Positions 49,879 through 59,103 of a DNA stretch of 64,000 bases are shown here, in pieces. The notes below the pieces were generated by a model, which saw nothing but the letters and a program-made list of their open reading frames with translations, made no database searches and was not told the origin of the DNA. A program made the translations under genes and the position numbers. Each line of letters opens with the position of its first letter. Position 1 is the first letter of the stretch. Source of the DNA: SAR116 cluster alpha proteobacterium HIMB100 (GTDB taxonomy: Bacteria; Pseudomonadota; Alphaproteobacteria; Puniceispirillales; Puniceispirillaceae). The stretch lies in assembly GCA_000238815.2 (NCBI GenBank), contig AFXB01000010.1:810501-874500 (forward strand). The letters run 5' to 3'.

Positions 49879-50592
49879 ATGACTGAATATGTTATTTCGC
49901 CTCCGCCACGTCCCAGCGCGTCTATTGCTTCTTCAGACAAACGCTTTCCGGTTCGCCGCATATTCTGTGTTGGCCGGAATTATGGCGCACATGCCCGCGA
50001 AATGGGTTTCAGTGATAAAGAGCCGCCCTTTTTCTTCACCAAACCTGCAGATGCGCTGGTTGAAACTGGCACAGCGATCCCCTATCCGCCTCTGACAGAA
50101 GACCTTCATCATGAGATTGAGCTGGTTCTTGCTGTTGGTAAAGGCGGGGCAAATATTGCTGCAGAAGATGCGCTGTCTCATATCTGGGGAGCAGGTGTGG
50201 GCATTGATTTCACGCGCCGTGATTTGCAGATTGCACATCGGGAAAAAGGCCGTCCCTGGGACTGGGGCAAAGCGTTTGATCAGTCAGCTCCCTTGTCTCC
50301 GCTTGTGCCGCTGACAGATATTCCTTCCGCTCAGGCCAACTTTGCCTCAGGCCGGATTTGGCTGAGTGTGAATGGCGAGATGCGTCAGGATGCAGACTTA
50401 TCTGAATTGATTTGGTCGTTAGGAGATATCATCGCCTTTTGCAGCCAGTCTGTTTGTCTTCAGGCAGGTGACTTGATTTTCACGGGCACACCTGCAGGTG
50501 TTGCTGCAGTTGGACCAGGGGACAGCCTGTCAGGGGGTGTTGAGGGTGTTGGTGAAATTTCTGTCTCGCTCACAGAGCGAGCTTCAGTATGA
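49879..50592 (+). CDS. Fumarylacetoacetate hydrolase-family protein
   Basis: FAH fold metal hydrolase; C-C bond hydrolase or decarboxylase acting on a beta-diketo acid, such as fumarylpyruvate, acylpyruvate or oxaloacetate. Core motif FCVGRNYGAHAREMG, metal-site acids in HHEIELVLAVG and GIDFTRRD, and end motif LIFTGTPAGVAAVGPGD. 237 residues. Overlaps the next gene by 4 bases. Resembles the FAHD1/NagK subgroup by length; exact substrate is not determined. Confidence 0.88.
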   Translation: MTEYVISPPPRPSASIASSDKRFPVRRIFCVGRNYGAHAREMGFSDKEPPFFFTKPADALVETGTAIPYPPLTEDLHHEIELVLAVGKGGANIAAEDALSHIWGAGVGIDFTRRDLQIAHREKGRPWDWGKAFDQSAPLSPLVPLTDIPSAQANFASGRIWLSVNGEMRQDADLSELIWSLGDIIAFCSQSVCLQAGDLIFTGTPAGVAAVGPGDSLSGGVEGVGEISVSLTERASV

Positions 50593-51638
50593 TCCCACTT
50601 GGCATTGACGCTGCCCCCGCAGGTCAGCTTTGCCAGCTTGCAGACGATTTGTTCTGGGCCCGGTTTGAGCTGCCGTTCCGGCTAAATCATATTAATCTAT
50701 ATATGCTGGATACTGCAGATGGCTGGGTTCTGATTGATACGGGTCTGAACAATCAGGCCACGGCTGAACATTGGCAAATGCTCTTCACTGGTCCTCTTGC
50801 TGGCCGGCCAATCGCGCAAATTATTGTAACGCATCATCATGTTGATCATATTGGTTATGCGGGCCCGCTGGCTGAACTGACCGGCGCACCTGTTTTTGCC
50901 AGTACAGCAGAAGCTGAACATGCATATTGGCTCTATGATCTCAGCCCTGATGAATTTGGCTTAGTTTTGGCGAAAATATACAGCCGGTACGGCCTTCCTG
51001 CAGAGACGATAGAAGCGGTCCGCCAAAGCGGCAGCCGCTATCGCCGCAATACAGCGCCGCTGCCTGAATTTCGGTCACTTGAAACAGGTGACGAGATCAA
51101 AACCGTTTCAGGCTGCTGGCGAATGAGAACAGACACAGGCCATTCAGATGATCAAATCAGCCTGATAGAGGACAACAGAAACCTTTTCTTGAGTGTTGAT
51201 TTTCTTCTGCCCAGGATATCCCCTAACATTTCAGCAGATATCCGCGATCCTGATTTTGATTTGCTATCTGCGTATTTTGCCTATTTGAAAGATATGCAGG
51301 GCTTGCCAGATGACATGCATATTTTTCCCGGGCATGACTGGCCGTTTCGTGCAGGTGGTGCGCGGGCCCTGCAGCTGATCGACCATCATCATCAGCGTCT
51401 GGATATGCTTGCTGCTGCGGCCAGGGACAAGCCTCTGACAGTCTGGTCAGCGATGGATGTTCTGTTTGGCCGCAAATTTGGTGATCATGAAATGTATTTT
51501 GCTGCTGGTGAGGCACGCGCACATCTCACCCACCTGGCTGCGATTGGCCGGCTGCAAACATCTAAAGATGATACAGGGGCAGATCTTTACGAAACGCCGA
51601 ATCGGCTGAGACAGCCATCTTCCGGGCTGGTTTCATGA
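50589..51638 (+). CDS. Metallo-beta-lactamase-fold hydrolase
   Basis: Binuclear zinc hydrolase fold. HxHxDH motif seen as THHHVDHIG near residue 80-88, third-site His in TDTGHSDDQ, bridging Asp in SVDFLLP, and FPGHDWPF. 349 residues with an alpha-helical C-terminal part containing FGRKFGDHEMYFAAGEARAHL, as in the glyoxalase II-like/MBL 'winged helix' group. Overlaps genes at both ends by 4 bases, so is part of a tight FAH-MBL-EamA unit. Substrate unknown. Confidence 0.88.
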   Translation: MIPLGIDAAPAGQLCQLADDLFWARFELPFRLNHINLYMLDTADGWVLIDTGLNNQATAEHWQMLFTGPLAGRPIAQIIVTHHHVDHIGYAGPLAELTGAPVFASTAEAEHAYWLYDLSPDEFGLVLAKIYSRYGLPAETIEAVRQSGSRYRRNTAPLPEFRSLETGDEIKTVSGCWRMRTDTGHSDDQISLIEDNRNLFLSVDFLLPRISPNISADIRDPDFDLLSAYFAYLKDMQGLPDDMHIFPGHDWPFRAGGARALQLIDHHHQRLDMLAAAARDKPLTVWSAMDVLFGRKFGDHEMYFAAGEARAHLTHLAAIGRLQTSKDDTGADLYETPNRLRQPSSGLVS

Positions 51639-52495
51639 TACGCTCATTTCCGTTCTTGTTTGTGGTTTTATGGTCATCCGCCTTTATCACCAGCAAAATT
51701 ATTGTACAGGATGCTTCTCCATTTGCGTCTCTTGCCTTTCGCTTTTCTATCGTCACTGCTGGATTTTTTTGTTTTGCTGTCTTTTTGAAAGAAAGCCTGC
51801 TGGCCAGCCGCAAAGACATGTTGGAAGCTGCGGGCACTGGTATTTTATTTCATGGGCTTTATCTTGGCGGCGTATTTTTCGCGGTATCCAAAGGCATGCC
51901 TGCAGGGCTCTCTGCTCTGATTGTCTCGCTTCAGCCAGTGCTGACAGGTGCTTTGGCTGGCCCTGTTCTGGGTGAACAAGTGACCTGGCGGCAATGGGTG
52001 GGGATAGCTCTGGGATTCGGCGGGGCAGCTCTTGTTTTGGGCCTTGATGTGGGAGGTGAGCTGCCGCTAATTGGTATTATCGCTACCGCCATTTCTTTGC
52101 TTGCGGTGACAGCTGGCACGCTCTGGCAGAAACGGTTAAGCGGGCGCTTGCCACTTTCTGTTTCCAATATGTATCAGGCAATGGCCGCTTGTATATTTCA
52201 TATCGCAGTGATGCTGATGATAGAACAGCCGTTTCTGGCCTTCACTCCCTCTTTTATGCTGGCTATGGGCTGGCAAATTCTGGCTGTGTCCTTCGGAGCC
52301 TTCACGATTCTGATGTATCTGATAAAAGCAGGTTCGGCCAGCCAGACAGCTACCTTGTTTTTTCTTGTGCCGCCGGTCTCTGCTGTGATGGGCTGGCTGT
52401 TTGTAAATGAACAGTTGACGGCGATTGATATCACCGGTCTGATCATTGCCACCATAGGGGTTTATGTGGCGACGCGTCCGCGGTCAAAGAGCTGA
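51635..52495 (+). CDS. EamA/DMT-family transporter
   Basis: Fourth DMT transporter, 286 residues with ten helices; FVVLWSSAFITSKIIVQDASP at the N-terminus and LFFLVPPVSAVMGWLFVNEQL near the C-terminus are classical. Overlaps the MBL gene by 4 bases, suggesting that it exports a product or substrate of the FAH/MBL pair. Substrate unknown. Confidence 0.88.
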   Translation: MIRSFPFLFVVLWSSAFITSKIIVQDASPFASLAFRFSIVTAGFFCFAVFLKESLLASRKDMLEAAGTGILFHGLYLGGVFFAVSKGMPAGLSALIVSLQPVLTGALAGPVLGEQVTWRQWVGIALGFGGAALVLGLDVGGELPLIGIIATAISLLAVTAGTLWQKRLSGRLPLSVSNMYQAMAACIFHIAVMLMIEQPFLAFTPSFMLAMGWQILAVSFGAFTILMYLIKAGSASQTATLFFLVPPVSAVMGWLFVNEQLTAIDITGLIIATIGVYVATRPRSKS

Positions 52496-52532
52496 TGCGC
52501 TTATCTCAGCTCTTCCAAAAAAAACAGAGTTG

Positions 52533-52551
52533 ATTGTCTTTGGCAGACAAT
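52533..52551. repeat. Inverted repeat upstream of the rhodanese gene
   Basis: ATTGTCT (52533-52539), loop TTGGC, AGACAAT (52545-52551), perfect 7-base arms. No T-run follows. Could be an operator or leader hairpin. Confidence 0.45.
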
Positions 52552-52620
52552 TAGGATGAAAACAGCAACAGGCCCGAAAATTATCTTGGCCGGCTACAGC
52601 AAATAAAAGGAATCAAAATC

Positions 52621-52995
52621 ATGAAATCAGCACAAGACTATCTTGCAGAAGCCAATGCAGTTGTTCCGAAACTGGACACAAAGGATGGAATTTCAAAACA
52701 TAGTCAAAATGGTGTCGTGTTTGTTGATGTGCGTGACAGTGCGGCGATAGCAGACACAGGAACCATTGCCGGAGCATTGAGAATTCCGCGCGGATTTATT
52801 GAATTTGCCGCTGATGAGGCGACACAATTTCATCATCCACAGATGGATAAAGAGGCGGATATTATCCTTGTATGTGCCGCTGGTGGCCAGGCTGCCTTGG
52901 CAGGGCGGACGTTGGTAGATATGGGCTATAAACATGTCAGCAATGTCGGCGGTTTTGGGGCATGGAAGGATGAAGGCGGTCCGGTTGAAAGTTAA
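52621..52995 (+). CDS. Single-domain rhodanese-like sulfurtransferase
   Basis: 124 residues, cytoplasmic (no signal peptide). Rhodanese core VFVDVRDSAAIADTGTIAGA and active-site loop with Cys in VCAAGGQAALAG near residue 83-95, then GGFGAWKDEGGPV. Active-site loop is C-A-A-G-G-Q rather than the C-R-x-G-x-R of classical enzymes, a common variant of the GlpE-type group. Role in sulfur transfer is inferred. Confidence 0.85.
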   Translation: MKSAQDYLAEANAVVPKLDTKDGISKHSQNGVVFVDVRDSAAIADTGTIAGALRIPRGFIEFAADEATQFHHPQMDKEADIILVCAAGGQAALAGRTLVDMGYKHVSNVGGFGAWKDEGGPVES

Positions 52996-53013
52996 AGTAT
53001 AGCCTCTGCTGTG

Positions 53014-54384
53014 ATGAGCTTACCCTCTGATTTGGGCATTGCTGTTATTGGTTCTGGCTATAGCGCGGCCAGCATCCTTACTCATCTGCTTGATCTGCAT
53101 CCGGACCTGGCGGATCAGATCACTGTGTTTGGGCCAGGGCGTTTTGGCCAGGGGGCCGCTTTTGGAACAATCCATCCGGATTTCAGGTTAAATGTTCGGG
53201 CCCAGATTATGCAGCTTCGTCCTGCCCGTCCGGATATATTTCCGGTCTGGGCAGAACAGAATATAAACGATGAAGAGGCTCATCGCGCTGAAGGGGCATT
53301 TTACCGGCGGGCTGATTTTGCCCGTTATATGACTACAGAACTAAAAACGCTTTCAGGGATTGATGAGGTCAGCTTTTGCGAGAAGCTTGTGGTCTCTGCT
53401 GATTTTGACAAGGCGTCTGCGCGTTGGCATTTGATGCTGCATGATGGCCAGTCACATACAGCTGAAACGCTGATTTTGGCGACCGGGAATCCGGAACCCG
53501 ACTGGCCCTGCCCAATAGATGAGGGGTGTCTGTCTGCTGCAAATCTGGCTCTTATCCGCTCGCCCTGGTCAGGGCGGTGGATTGATGAGGTCGACCCTGC
53601 GGACGAAATTGTCGTGATCGGGGGCGGGCTGACGGCTATGGATACGGTTTATGCGCTGGGCCGGGCCGGACATCATGGCCAGATTCATATTGTCACGCCG
53701 GTTGGCTTGCTGCCGCCGGCGCAAACAAACTGGATAGCTTATGAAGCGTTTAATTGGCCGGATGATATAGACAGTGCGTCTGAATTTATTCGGTTTTTTA
53801 ACCGCAAACTGAAAGAAAATCAGCGCTATACATGGACAAATACAGCCTGGCAAAGCCGTTTTGAAGCGTTGCGGGTGAATCTTAATCCGGTCTGGCGACG
53901 TCTTCCGGACAGAGAAAAACGACGTCTTATGGGCCATCTGGGGGCGTTCTGGTCTCTTGCGCGATACCGGGCTGCTCCGCAAACATATGCGATGGCAACG
54001 CAGCTTCAGAGCTCAGGGCAATTAAAGCTTCTTGCCGGGCGCATTGTGCATATCTCAGCTGTGGGTAAAACTGGTCGGCTTGCCGCTCATCTGGCTTCTG
54101 GTGGGCGGTTGCAAGCAGACAGGATTGTGAATTGTACGGGCATGGGGCGCGAACAATTAGTGGCGGATATGATTGCCAAAGGCGTGGTGAAGGCTGACGC
54201 ATTTGGTCGTGGTCCGGGTCTTGGCAAAAATTTGCAGCTATGCACGCCGTCTGGCCATCCCTACCCCGCGGCCTATGCCTTGGGCCCCGTAACCGCAGGC
54301 AGTGAAGGTGATGTGGTCGGCGCGACCACGATCTCGCGCCAGGCAGCTGTTCTGGCACGGCACATACAAAACACTGGATCGTAA
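53014..54384 (+). CDS. FAD/NAD(P)-binding oxidoreductase
   Basis: 456 residues. Two dinucleotide folds: FAD motif [12 protein letters not shown] near residue 12, ATG motif [10 protein letters not shown] and NAD(P) motif [11 protein letters not shown] near 205. End region [20 protein letters not shown] fits the NAD_binding_9 (HcpA/FAD-NAD(P)) family. Substrate unknown; such proteins appear near nitrogen- and sulfur-compound genes. ATG at 53014 (GTG at 53011 also possible), 18 bases after the rhodanese gene, so probably in one unit with it. Confidence 0.8.
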   Translation: MSLPSDLGIAVIGSGYSAASILTHLLDLHPDLADQITVFGPGRFGQGAAFGTIHPDFRLNVRAQIMQLRPARPDIFPVWAEQNINDEEAHRAEGAFYRRADFARYMTTELKTLSGIDEVSFCEKLVVSADFDKASARWHLMLHDGQSHTAETLILATGNPEPDWPCPIDEGCLSAANLALIRSPWSGRWIDEVDPADEIVVIGGGLTAMDTVYALGRAGHHGQIHIVTPVGLLPPAQTNWIAYEAFNWPDDIDSASEFIRFFNRKLKENQRYTWTNTAWQSRFEALRVNLNPVWRRLPDREKRRLMGHLGAFWSLARYRAAPQTYAMATQLQSSGQLKLLAGRIVHISAVGKTGRLAAHLASGGRLQADRIVNCTGMGREQLVADMIAKGVVKADAFGRGPGLGKNLQLCTPSGHPYPAAYALGPVTAGSEGDVVGATTISRQAAVLARHIQNTGS

Positions 54385-54493
54385 AAACAACAGCACAAAC
54401 AGCTGTGCGGATGTGACTTTCATCTGGACGTTGCCCGCTTCAGGCTTAAATATAGGGCAGGTTTATAATCGACGACCCAAAGGAAAAAATAAT

Positions 54494-55804
54494 ATGGCTA
54501 TTCGGTATCTCAAAGAGAGTAAGTCTCAGTCTGAGCGCAGAGAAGATGATGCAAAAGTAAAGGCAATTGTTGAGGATACGCTTGCTGATATTGAAGCGCG
54601 CGGCGATGCAGCCATCCGCGAGCTATCTGAAAAATTTGATCACTACTCACCTGCGTCATTCAGATTATCTGAACAGGAAATACAGGCGCTGATCGCTGAG
54701 GTGAGCCCGCGCGATCTTGATGATATCCGTTTTGCTCAGGATCAGGTTCGCCGCTTTGCTGAGGCACAGCGTGCCTCTATGACAGATATCGAAGTTGAAA
54801 CCATGCCAGGGGTGATTCTGGGGCATAAAAATATACCTGTACAGTCCGTGGGCTGTTATGTGCCTGCCGGTAAATTTCCGATGGTGGCATCAGCGCATAT
54901 GTCTGTTTTGACCGCATCAGTTGCGGGGGTGCCGCGCATCATCGCTGCCACACCTCCGTTTCAGGGCAAGCCGAATGCGGCTGTTGTTGCAGCTATGCAT
55001 ATGGGCGGTGCGCATGAAATTTATGTGCTTGGCGGTATGCAGGGTATTGGGGCAATGGCTTTAGGCACAGAGACTATTGATCCTGTTCATATGCTGGTGG
55101 GGCCAGGCAATGCGTTTGTGGCTGAAGCCAAACGCCAGTTGTTTGGTCGGGTGGGGATTGATCTGTTTGCAGGGCCAACAGAAACCATGGTCATCGCAGA
55201 TGAAACTGTTGATGCTGAAATGTGTGCGACTGACCTTCTGGGTCAGGCAGAGCATGGCTATAACTCACCTGCTGTTTTGCTCACTAATTCTGAAACCCTC
55301 GCCCGCCAGACAATGGATGAAATTGACCGGCTGCTGACCATTCTTCCTACTGCTGAGACAGCGTCAGTGTCTTGGGAAGAATATGGCGAGGTGATCGTCT
55401 GTGATAGTTATGAGGAAATGTTGCAGATGGCAGATGAAATTGCCTCAGAACATGTTCAGGTGATGACAGACAGAGATGACTGGTTCCTGGAACATATGAC
55501 CTGTTACGGGGCGTTATTCCTGGGGCCACGTACGAATGTGGCAAATGGGGACAAGGTTATCGGCACAAACCATACGTTGCCGACGAAAAAAGCAGGCCGC
55601 TATACAGGTGGGCTCTGGGTTGGCAAATTCTTGAAGACACATTCCTATCAAAAAGTCACCTCAGATGAAGCAGCTGCTGAAATTGGGGCCTACTGTTCAC
55701 GGCTGTGTATGCTGGAAGGCTTTGTCGGTCATGCCGAACAGGCCAATGTGCGGGTACGCCGATATGGCGGGCGTAATGTGGCTTATGGAACAGCTGCAGA
55801 ATAG
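54494..55804 (+). CDS. HisD-family dehydrogenase, resembling sulfopropanediol dehydrogenase HpsN
   Basis: Zn/NAD-dependent oxidation of an alcohol to a carboxylate. 436 residues. Zinc and catalytic positions of histidinol dehydrogenase are kept: QAEHGYNS (Gln, His), SEHVQVM (Glu-His), [13 protein letters not shown] (Asp and His), and C-terminal EGFVGHAEQ (His). The C-terminal stretch [13 protein letters not shown] is typical of the HpsN-like branch (DHPS to sulfolactate) rather than biosynthetic HisD, as remembered. No other his genes are near. ATG at 54494 is preceded by AGGAAA; the frame is open further upstream but without similarity. Substrate inferred. Confidence 0.75.
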   Translation: MAIRYLKESKSQSERREDDAKVKAIVEDTLADIEARGDAAIRELSEKFDHYSPASFRLSEQEIQALIAEVSPRDLDDIRFAQDQVRRFAEAQRASMTDIEVETMPGVILGHKNIPVQSVGCYVPAGKFPMVASAHMSVLTASVAGVPRIIAATPPFQGKPNAAVVAAMHMGGAHEIYVLGGMQGIGAMALGTETIDPVHMLVGPGNAFVAEAKRQLFGRVGIDLFAGPTETMVIADETVDAEMCATDLLGQAEHGYNSPAVLLTNSETLARQTMDEIDRLLTILPTAETASVSWEEYGEVIVCDSYEEMLQMADEIASEHVQVMTDRDDWFLEHMTCYGALFLGPRTNVANGDKVIGTNHTLPTKKAGRYTGGLWVGKFLKTHSYQKVTSDEAAAEIGAYCSRLCMLEGFVGHAEQANVRVRRYGGRNVAYGTAAE

Positions 55805-55816
55805 AGGATTGTGAAG

Positions 55817-56581
55817 ATGGAACTGCCAAAAACACCGAGCTTTCGATTAGAAGGAAAACGGGCCCTGGTTACCGGGGCTTCATCTGGTATTGGCCTTGCC
55901 TGTGCGGTTGCTCTTGCTGAAGCGGGGGCTGAGGTGATTGCGGCAGCGCGCTCAGAAGACAAGCTGGCTGAACTGGTTGATGCGGCACAAAATCAAGGGC
56001 TGAACATGACAGCTTGTGCGCTGGATGTCTCTGACCTCGACGCAATGGCAGAGACATTGAACAGGCTGGGCCGTTTTGATGTTCTGGTGAATTCGGCTGG
56101 CATGGCCCGTCACGGGCTGGCAGCAGATACCAAAGCTGATGATTTTGATGCGGTGATGGCGGTCAATCTGCGCGGGGCCTATTTCCTTGCGCAGCAGACA
56201 GCCAACCAGATGATCGCTGCTGGTACTGGCGGGTCGATTATCAATATTTCTTCACAAATGGCCCATGTCGGCGGCATTGAACGGTCGGTCTATTGTGCGT
56301 CCAAATCAGCTGTTGAAGGATTTACAAAGGCAATGGCGATTGAATGGGGCCCGCATCAGATCAGGATCAACACTGTCTGCCCAACCTTTGTGCGGACAGC
56401 GCTGACAGAATCAACTTTCCAAAATCCAGAGCGCCGCGCCTGGATTGAAGAAAAAATTAAACTTGGCCGGGTTGGCGCGGTAGAAGATATGATGGGCGGC
56501 GTGGTGTTTCTGGCCTCAGATGCGGCGGCTCTGATCACGGGCACAAGCCTGCTTATCGATGGCGGGTGGACAGCAGACTAA
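55817..56581 (+). CDS. Short-chain dehydrogenase/reductase (SDR), near HisD-like gene
   Basis: Rossmann-fold NAD(P) enzyme, 254 residues. Cofactor motif TGASSGIGLACAVALAEAG, NNAG-type VNSAGM, catalytic Ser in INISSQMA and Y-x-x-x-K in YCASKSAVEG, and C-terminal GTSLLIDGGWTAD. Starts 12 bases after the HisD-like gene with AGAGGA upstream of the ATG (GTG at 55811 is an alternative). In DHPS clusters an SDR called HpsO sits beside HpsN; the same role is possible here but not shown. Confidence 0.88.
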   Translation: MELPKTPSFRLEGKRALVTGASSGIGLACAVALAEAGAEVIAAARSEDKLAELVDAAQNQGLNMTACALDVSDLDAMAETLNRLGRFDVLVNSAGMARHGLAADTKADDFDAVMAVNLRGAYFLAQQTANQMIAAGTGGSIINISSQMAHVGGIERSVYCASKSAVEGFTKAMAIEWGPHQIRINTVCPTFVRTALTESTFQNPERRAWIEEKIKLGRVGAVEDMMGGVVFLASDAAALITGTSLLIDGGWTAD

Positions 56582-56593
56582 ATCACGTCCCTT

Positions 56594-57667
56594 TTAAGGG
56601 ATGGTTACGCCCAGCTCAACTGAAATGGCGTTCAGCTGATCGGCAATGGTCTGATTCAGCTCTATACCATGCTGGCGTGCGGCGGCGCGTTTTGCCCGTT
56701 CTGGATCACCTGGAATCAGCACTGGCTGGCCGGGTTGGCGAGGGGCGGTCTCGCGGATAGAGGTGATGAAATCTGAAACCTCTGCAGCGATATGATCGTC
56801 AGTATTCAGCCTTTGCGGATCAAGCACAATAGACAGCATCCCATTACAAAATGGCCGCTCATGCGCGTTTGTGCCAGCTCCGGTCAGCGCGCCGGCAAGA
56901 AGCTCACAGGCCAGACCAAGCCCAGACCCTTTATGCTGACCAAAGGTTTGTATGGCCCCGTCTCCCGCCCGTGGATCAGGAACATTTCCTGTTGCGGTTG
57001 GCCCATAAATGGTCGCAGGTATTTGCGAATCCTGACCCTGGCCGTCAACCATGGCATCTGTGGGCAAGGCAGAACCGGTTTTCTGACTGACCAGAATTTT
57101 ACCTTCTGCCACCCGGCTGGTGGCAAAATCCAAGATGAAATGTTCGCTGCCATTATGGTCTGTTTGATGCGGCAGACCTATTGCCACAGGTGCGGTGGAA
57201 ATCCGGGCTTGCTTGCCCCCAAAGGGCGCAACGATGCGGGATCCGGCAACAGTGACGAAATGAACAGATACAAGGCCCTTATCGGCCAGCAATTCGGCCC
57301 AGCCGCCGATACGGCCCAAATGTCCTGCATTCCGTAGGCCGATAATCCCAAGTCCATTATCTCGGCATAACTCTTCTGCCAGCCTGACGACCTCATGCCC
57401 CAAAACCTGACCAAAGCTGAACAAACCATCAATCAGGCGAAGATTACCTGCCTCAACCAAAGTTTCGTATCCGCAAACCGGACGCACAGTTCCTTCTTTG
57501 ATATAGTCAATATATCGGGGAACCCGAACAATGCCGTGACTGGGATGTCCGCTGGCATCAGCATCTACCAGATGCACAGCGATTAATCCGGCCTCATTTG
57601 AAGGACAGCCAGCCTGCTCAAATATATCTGTAAGCCAGCTTGTGATGCTGTTTATCTCTATCAGCAT
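56594..57667 (-). CDS. Ldh2/ComC-type malate/L-lactate/sulfolactate dehydrogenase
   Basis: NAD(P)-dependent 2-hydroxyacid dehydrogenase of the Ldh_2 fold (not Rossmann type). Family markers: HGIVRVPRYIDYIKEG, LGIIGLRNAGHLGRIGGWAE near residue 110, PVAIGLPHQ, and GSGLGLACELLAG. 357 residues. The family includes ComC, (R)-sulfolactate dehydrogenase, as well as malate, ureidoglycolate and carbonyl reductases. Convergent with the SDR gene (12 bases between). Confidence 0.87.
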   Translation of the reverse strand: MLIEINSITSWLTDIFEQAGCPSNEAGLIAVHLVDADASGHPSHGIVRVPRYIDYIKEGTVRPVCGYETLVEAGNLRLIDGLFSFGQVLGHEVVRLAEELCRDNGLGIIGLRNAGHLGRIGGWAELLADKGLVSVHFVTVAGSRIVAPFGGKQARISTAPVAIGLPHQTDHNGSEHFILDFATSRVAEGKILVSQKTGSALPTDAMVDGQGQDSQIPATIYGPTATGNVPDPRAGDGAIQTFGQHKGSGLGLACELLAGALTGAGTNAHERPFCNGMLSIVLDPQRLNTDDHIAAEVSDFITSIRETAPRQPGQPVLIPGDPERAKRAAARQHGIELNQTIADQLNAISVELGVTIP

Positions 57668-57700
57668 ATTTTTGCTCCTCTTTTATGTCTGGCTGTTTGT

Positions 57701-58879
57701 TTACCCGGTCATGACAGCATGCTTGGCTGCCTGAAACCCGTTCTCCAGCCTGTCAAAAGCTTCATTCAGAATGGTTTCATCCTGAGCATAACACAGCCTG
57801 AGATAGCCTTCTCCTGCCGGCCCAAAAGCAAGCCCAGGGGCCAGACCCACTTTTGTATGGTGAAGGACAGCATGGGCAAATCCTAAACTGTCTGTCAGAC
57901 CTGCAACCGAAAAAAAACAATAGAACGCCCCATCAGGTTCAATGAATGAAATCTCACCAAGGCCCTGCAGGCGGGTGCGGGTCAAGGCCAGCGCGGCTTT
58001 CAGCCTGTCCTGTAACAGCCTGACCTCGCTCTCTCCCTGTTCAATCATGGCTAGCCCCGCATCCTGGATAAAGCCTGCAGGACAGGCGATATTGAACTCG
58101 GTTAGCTGAGCCAAGGTCTGTTCTAGAGCGGCAGGAGCGGTAATCCAGCCCAGCCGCCAGCCTGTCATCGACCAGGCTTTGGAAAAGCTGTTGATCGAAA
58201 TTAACCTGTCCTCTTCTTCAGCCAGGTGCTGAAAATTGGGCGCGACCGTATCATGCTGATACAGCCGGGCATAGACGTCATCAGCGATAATCCAGATCCC
58301 TTTTTTGCGGCAATGATCCAGGATCACACGCTGCCCTGCTGCCGAACATACCCATCCGGTCGGATTATTGGGTGAGTTAATCAGCAAGGCTTTGGTGTCA
58401 TCTGTCAATTTTGCCAGAAGCTGGTCCATATCCAGATGCCAGCGGCCATTTTGGGCGGTTAGTGTTATGCTATCAATTTTGCCGCCGGCGATACGGAAAC
58501 TTTCTGCCAGATTTGGCCAGACAGGCTCAACACATACCACTTTGTCTCCGACATCCATCAGCGCCAGTGCGGTCAGCGCCAGCCCCTGCATGCCAGAGGC
58601 GGTCACGGTAATATTCTGGCGTGTCTTTTTGCTGCCATACAGCTTGTTTACATAATTACACAGCGCGTCTCTGAAATGGGGTTTGCCGCTATTTGGCTGG
58701 TAGAAATGATCCCCGCTGTCCAGTGCAGCGTTCGCCGCGGCCACAGCAATTTGTGATGTTGGCCACTGCCCCTCACCAAACCAAAGCGGAATGATATCCT
58801 CCATCAACATGCCCTTTTCAGCAATTTCCCTGATCAGGCTGGAACGAAGATGATAAGCGCGTCTGCTGGTCTGGTGCAT
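57701..58879 (-). CDS. Class I/II PLP aminotransferase
   Basis: Fold-type I aminotransferase; 392 residues from the ATG at 58879. PLP lysine in INSFSKAWSMTGWRLGW near residue 235; NSPNNPTGWV, DDVYARLY and the C-terminal RLCYA with conserved Arg. Resembles aspartate/alanine-type aminotransferases; substrate not determined. Upstream of Ldh2-type gene on the same strand (33 bases), so likely cotranscribed. Confidence 0.9.
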   Translation of the reverse strand: MHQTSRRAYHLRSSLIREIAEKGMLMEDIIPLWFGEGQWPTSQIAVAAANAALDSGDHFYQPNSGKPHFRDALCNYVNKLYGSKKTRQNITVTASGMQGLALTALALMDVGDKVVCVEPVWPNLAESFRIAGGKIDSITLTAQNGRWHLDMDQLLAKLTDDTKALLINSPNNPTGWVCSAAGQRVILDHCRKKGIWIIADDVYARLYQHDTVAPNFQHLAEEEDRLISINSFSKAWSMTGWRLGWITAPAALEQTLAQLTEFNIACPAGFIQDAGLAMIEQGESEVRLLQDRLKAALALTRTRLQGLGEISFIEPDGAFYCFFSVAGLTDSLGFAHAVLHHTKVGLAPGLAFGPAGEGYLRLCYAQDETILNEAFDRLENGFQAAKHAVMTG

Positions 58880-59103
58880 GATGATACGTTGATAACAGGA
58901 AAACTCATAAAATAAGGGCTCTGTGCCAGTGTGCCGAAAAACAGACAATGATGACAAGCAAAAAGCCGGAAATCTATAATCCTGTTTCGCGCTGGCCAGT
59001 GGTTTCAAATTTTACGCGTGACTTTCAGCTTGTCCGGCCTATATCCTGAACAGCGAATGTGAAGTGAAAAGACCAAACCTTTTTTCAGTGATGAGGGAGT
59101 ATC

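Noticed and set aside
54494-55804. Histidinol dehydrogenase of histidine biosynthesis
   Set aside because: No other his gene nearby, and the C-terminal stretch is closer to the HpsN-like branch; not excluded until a second hisD is found.
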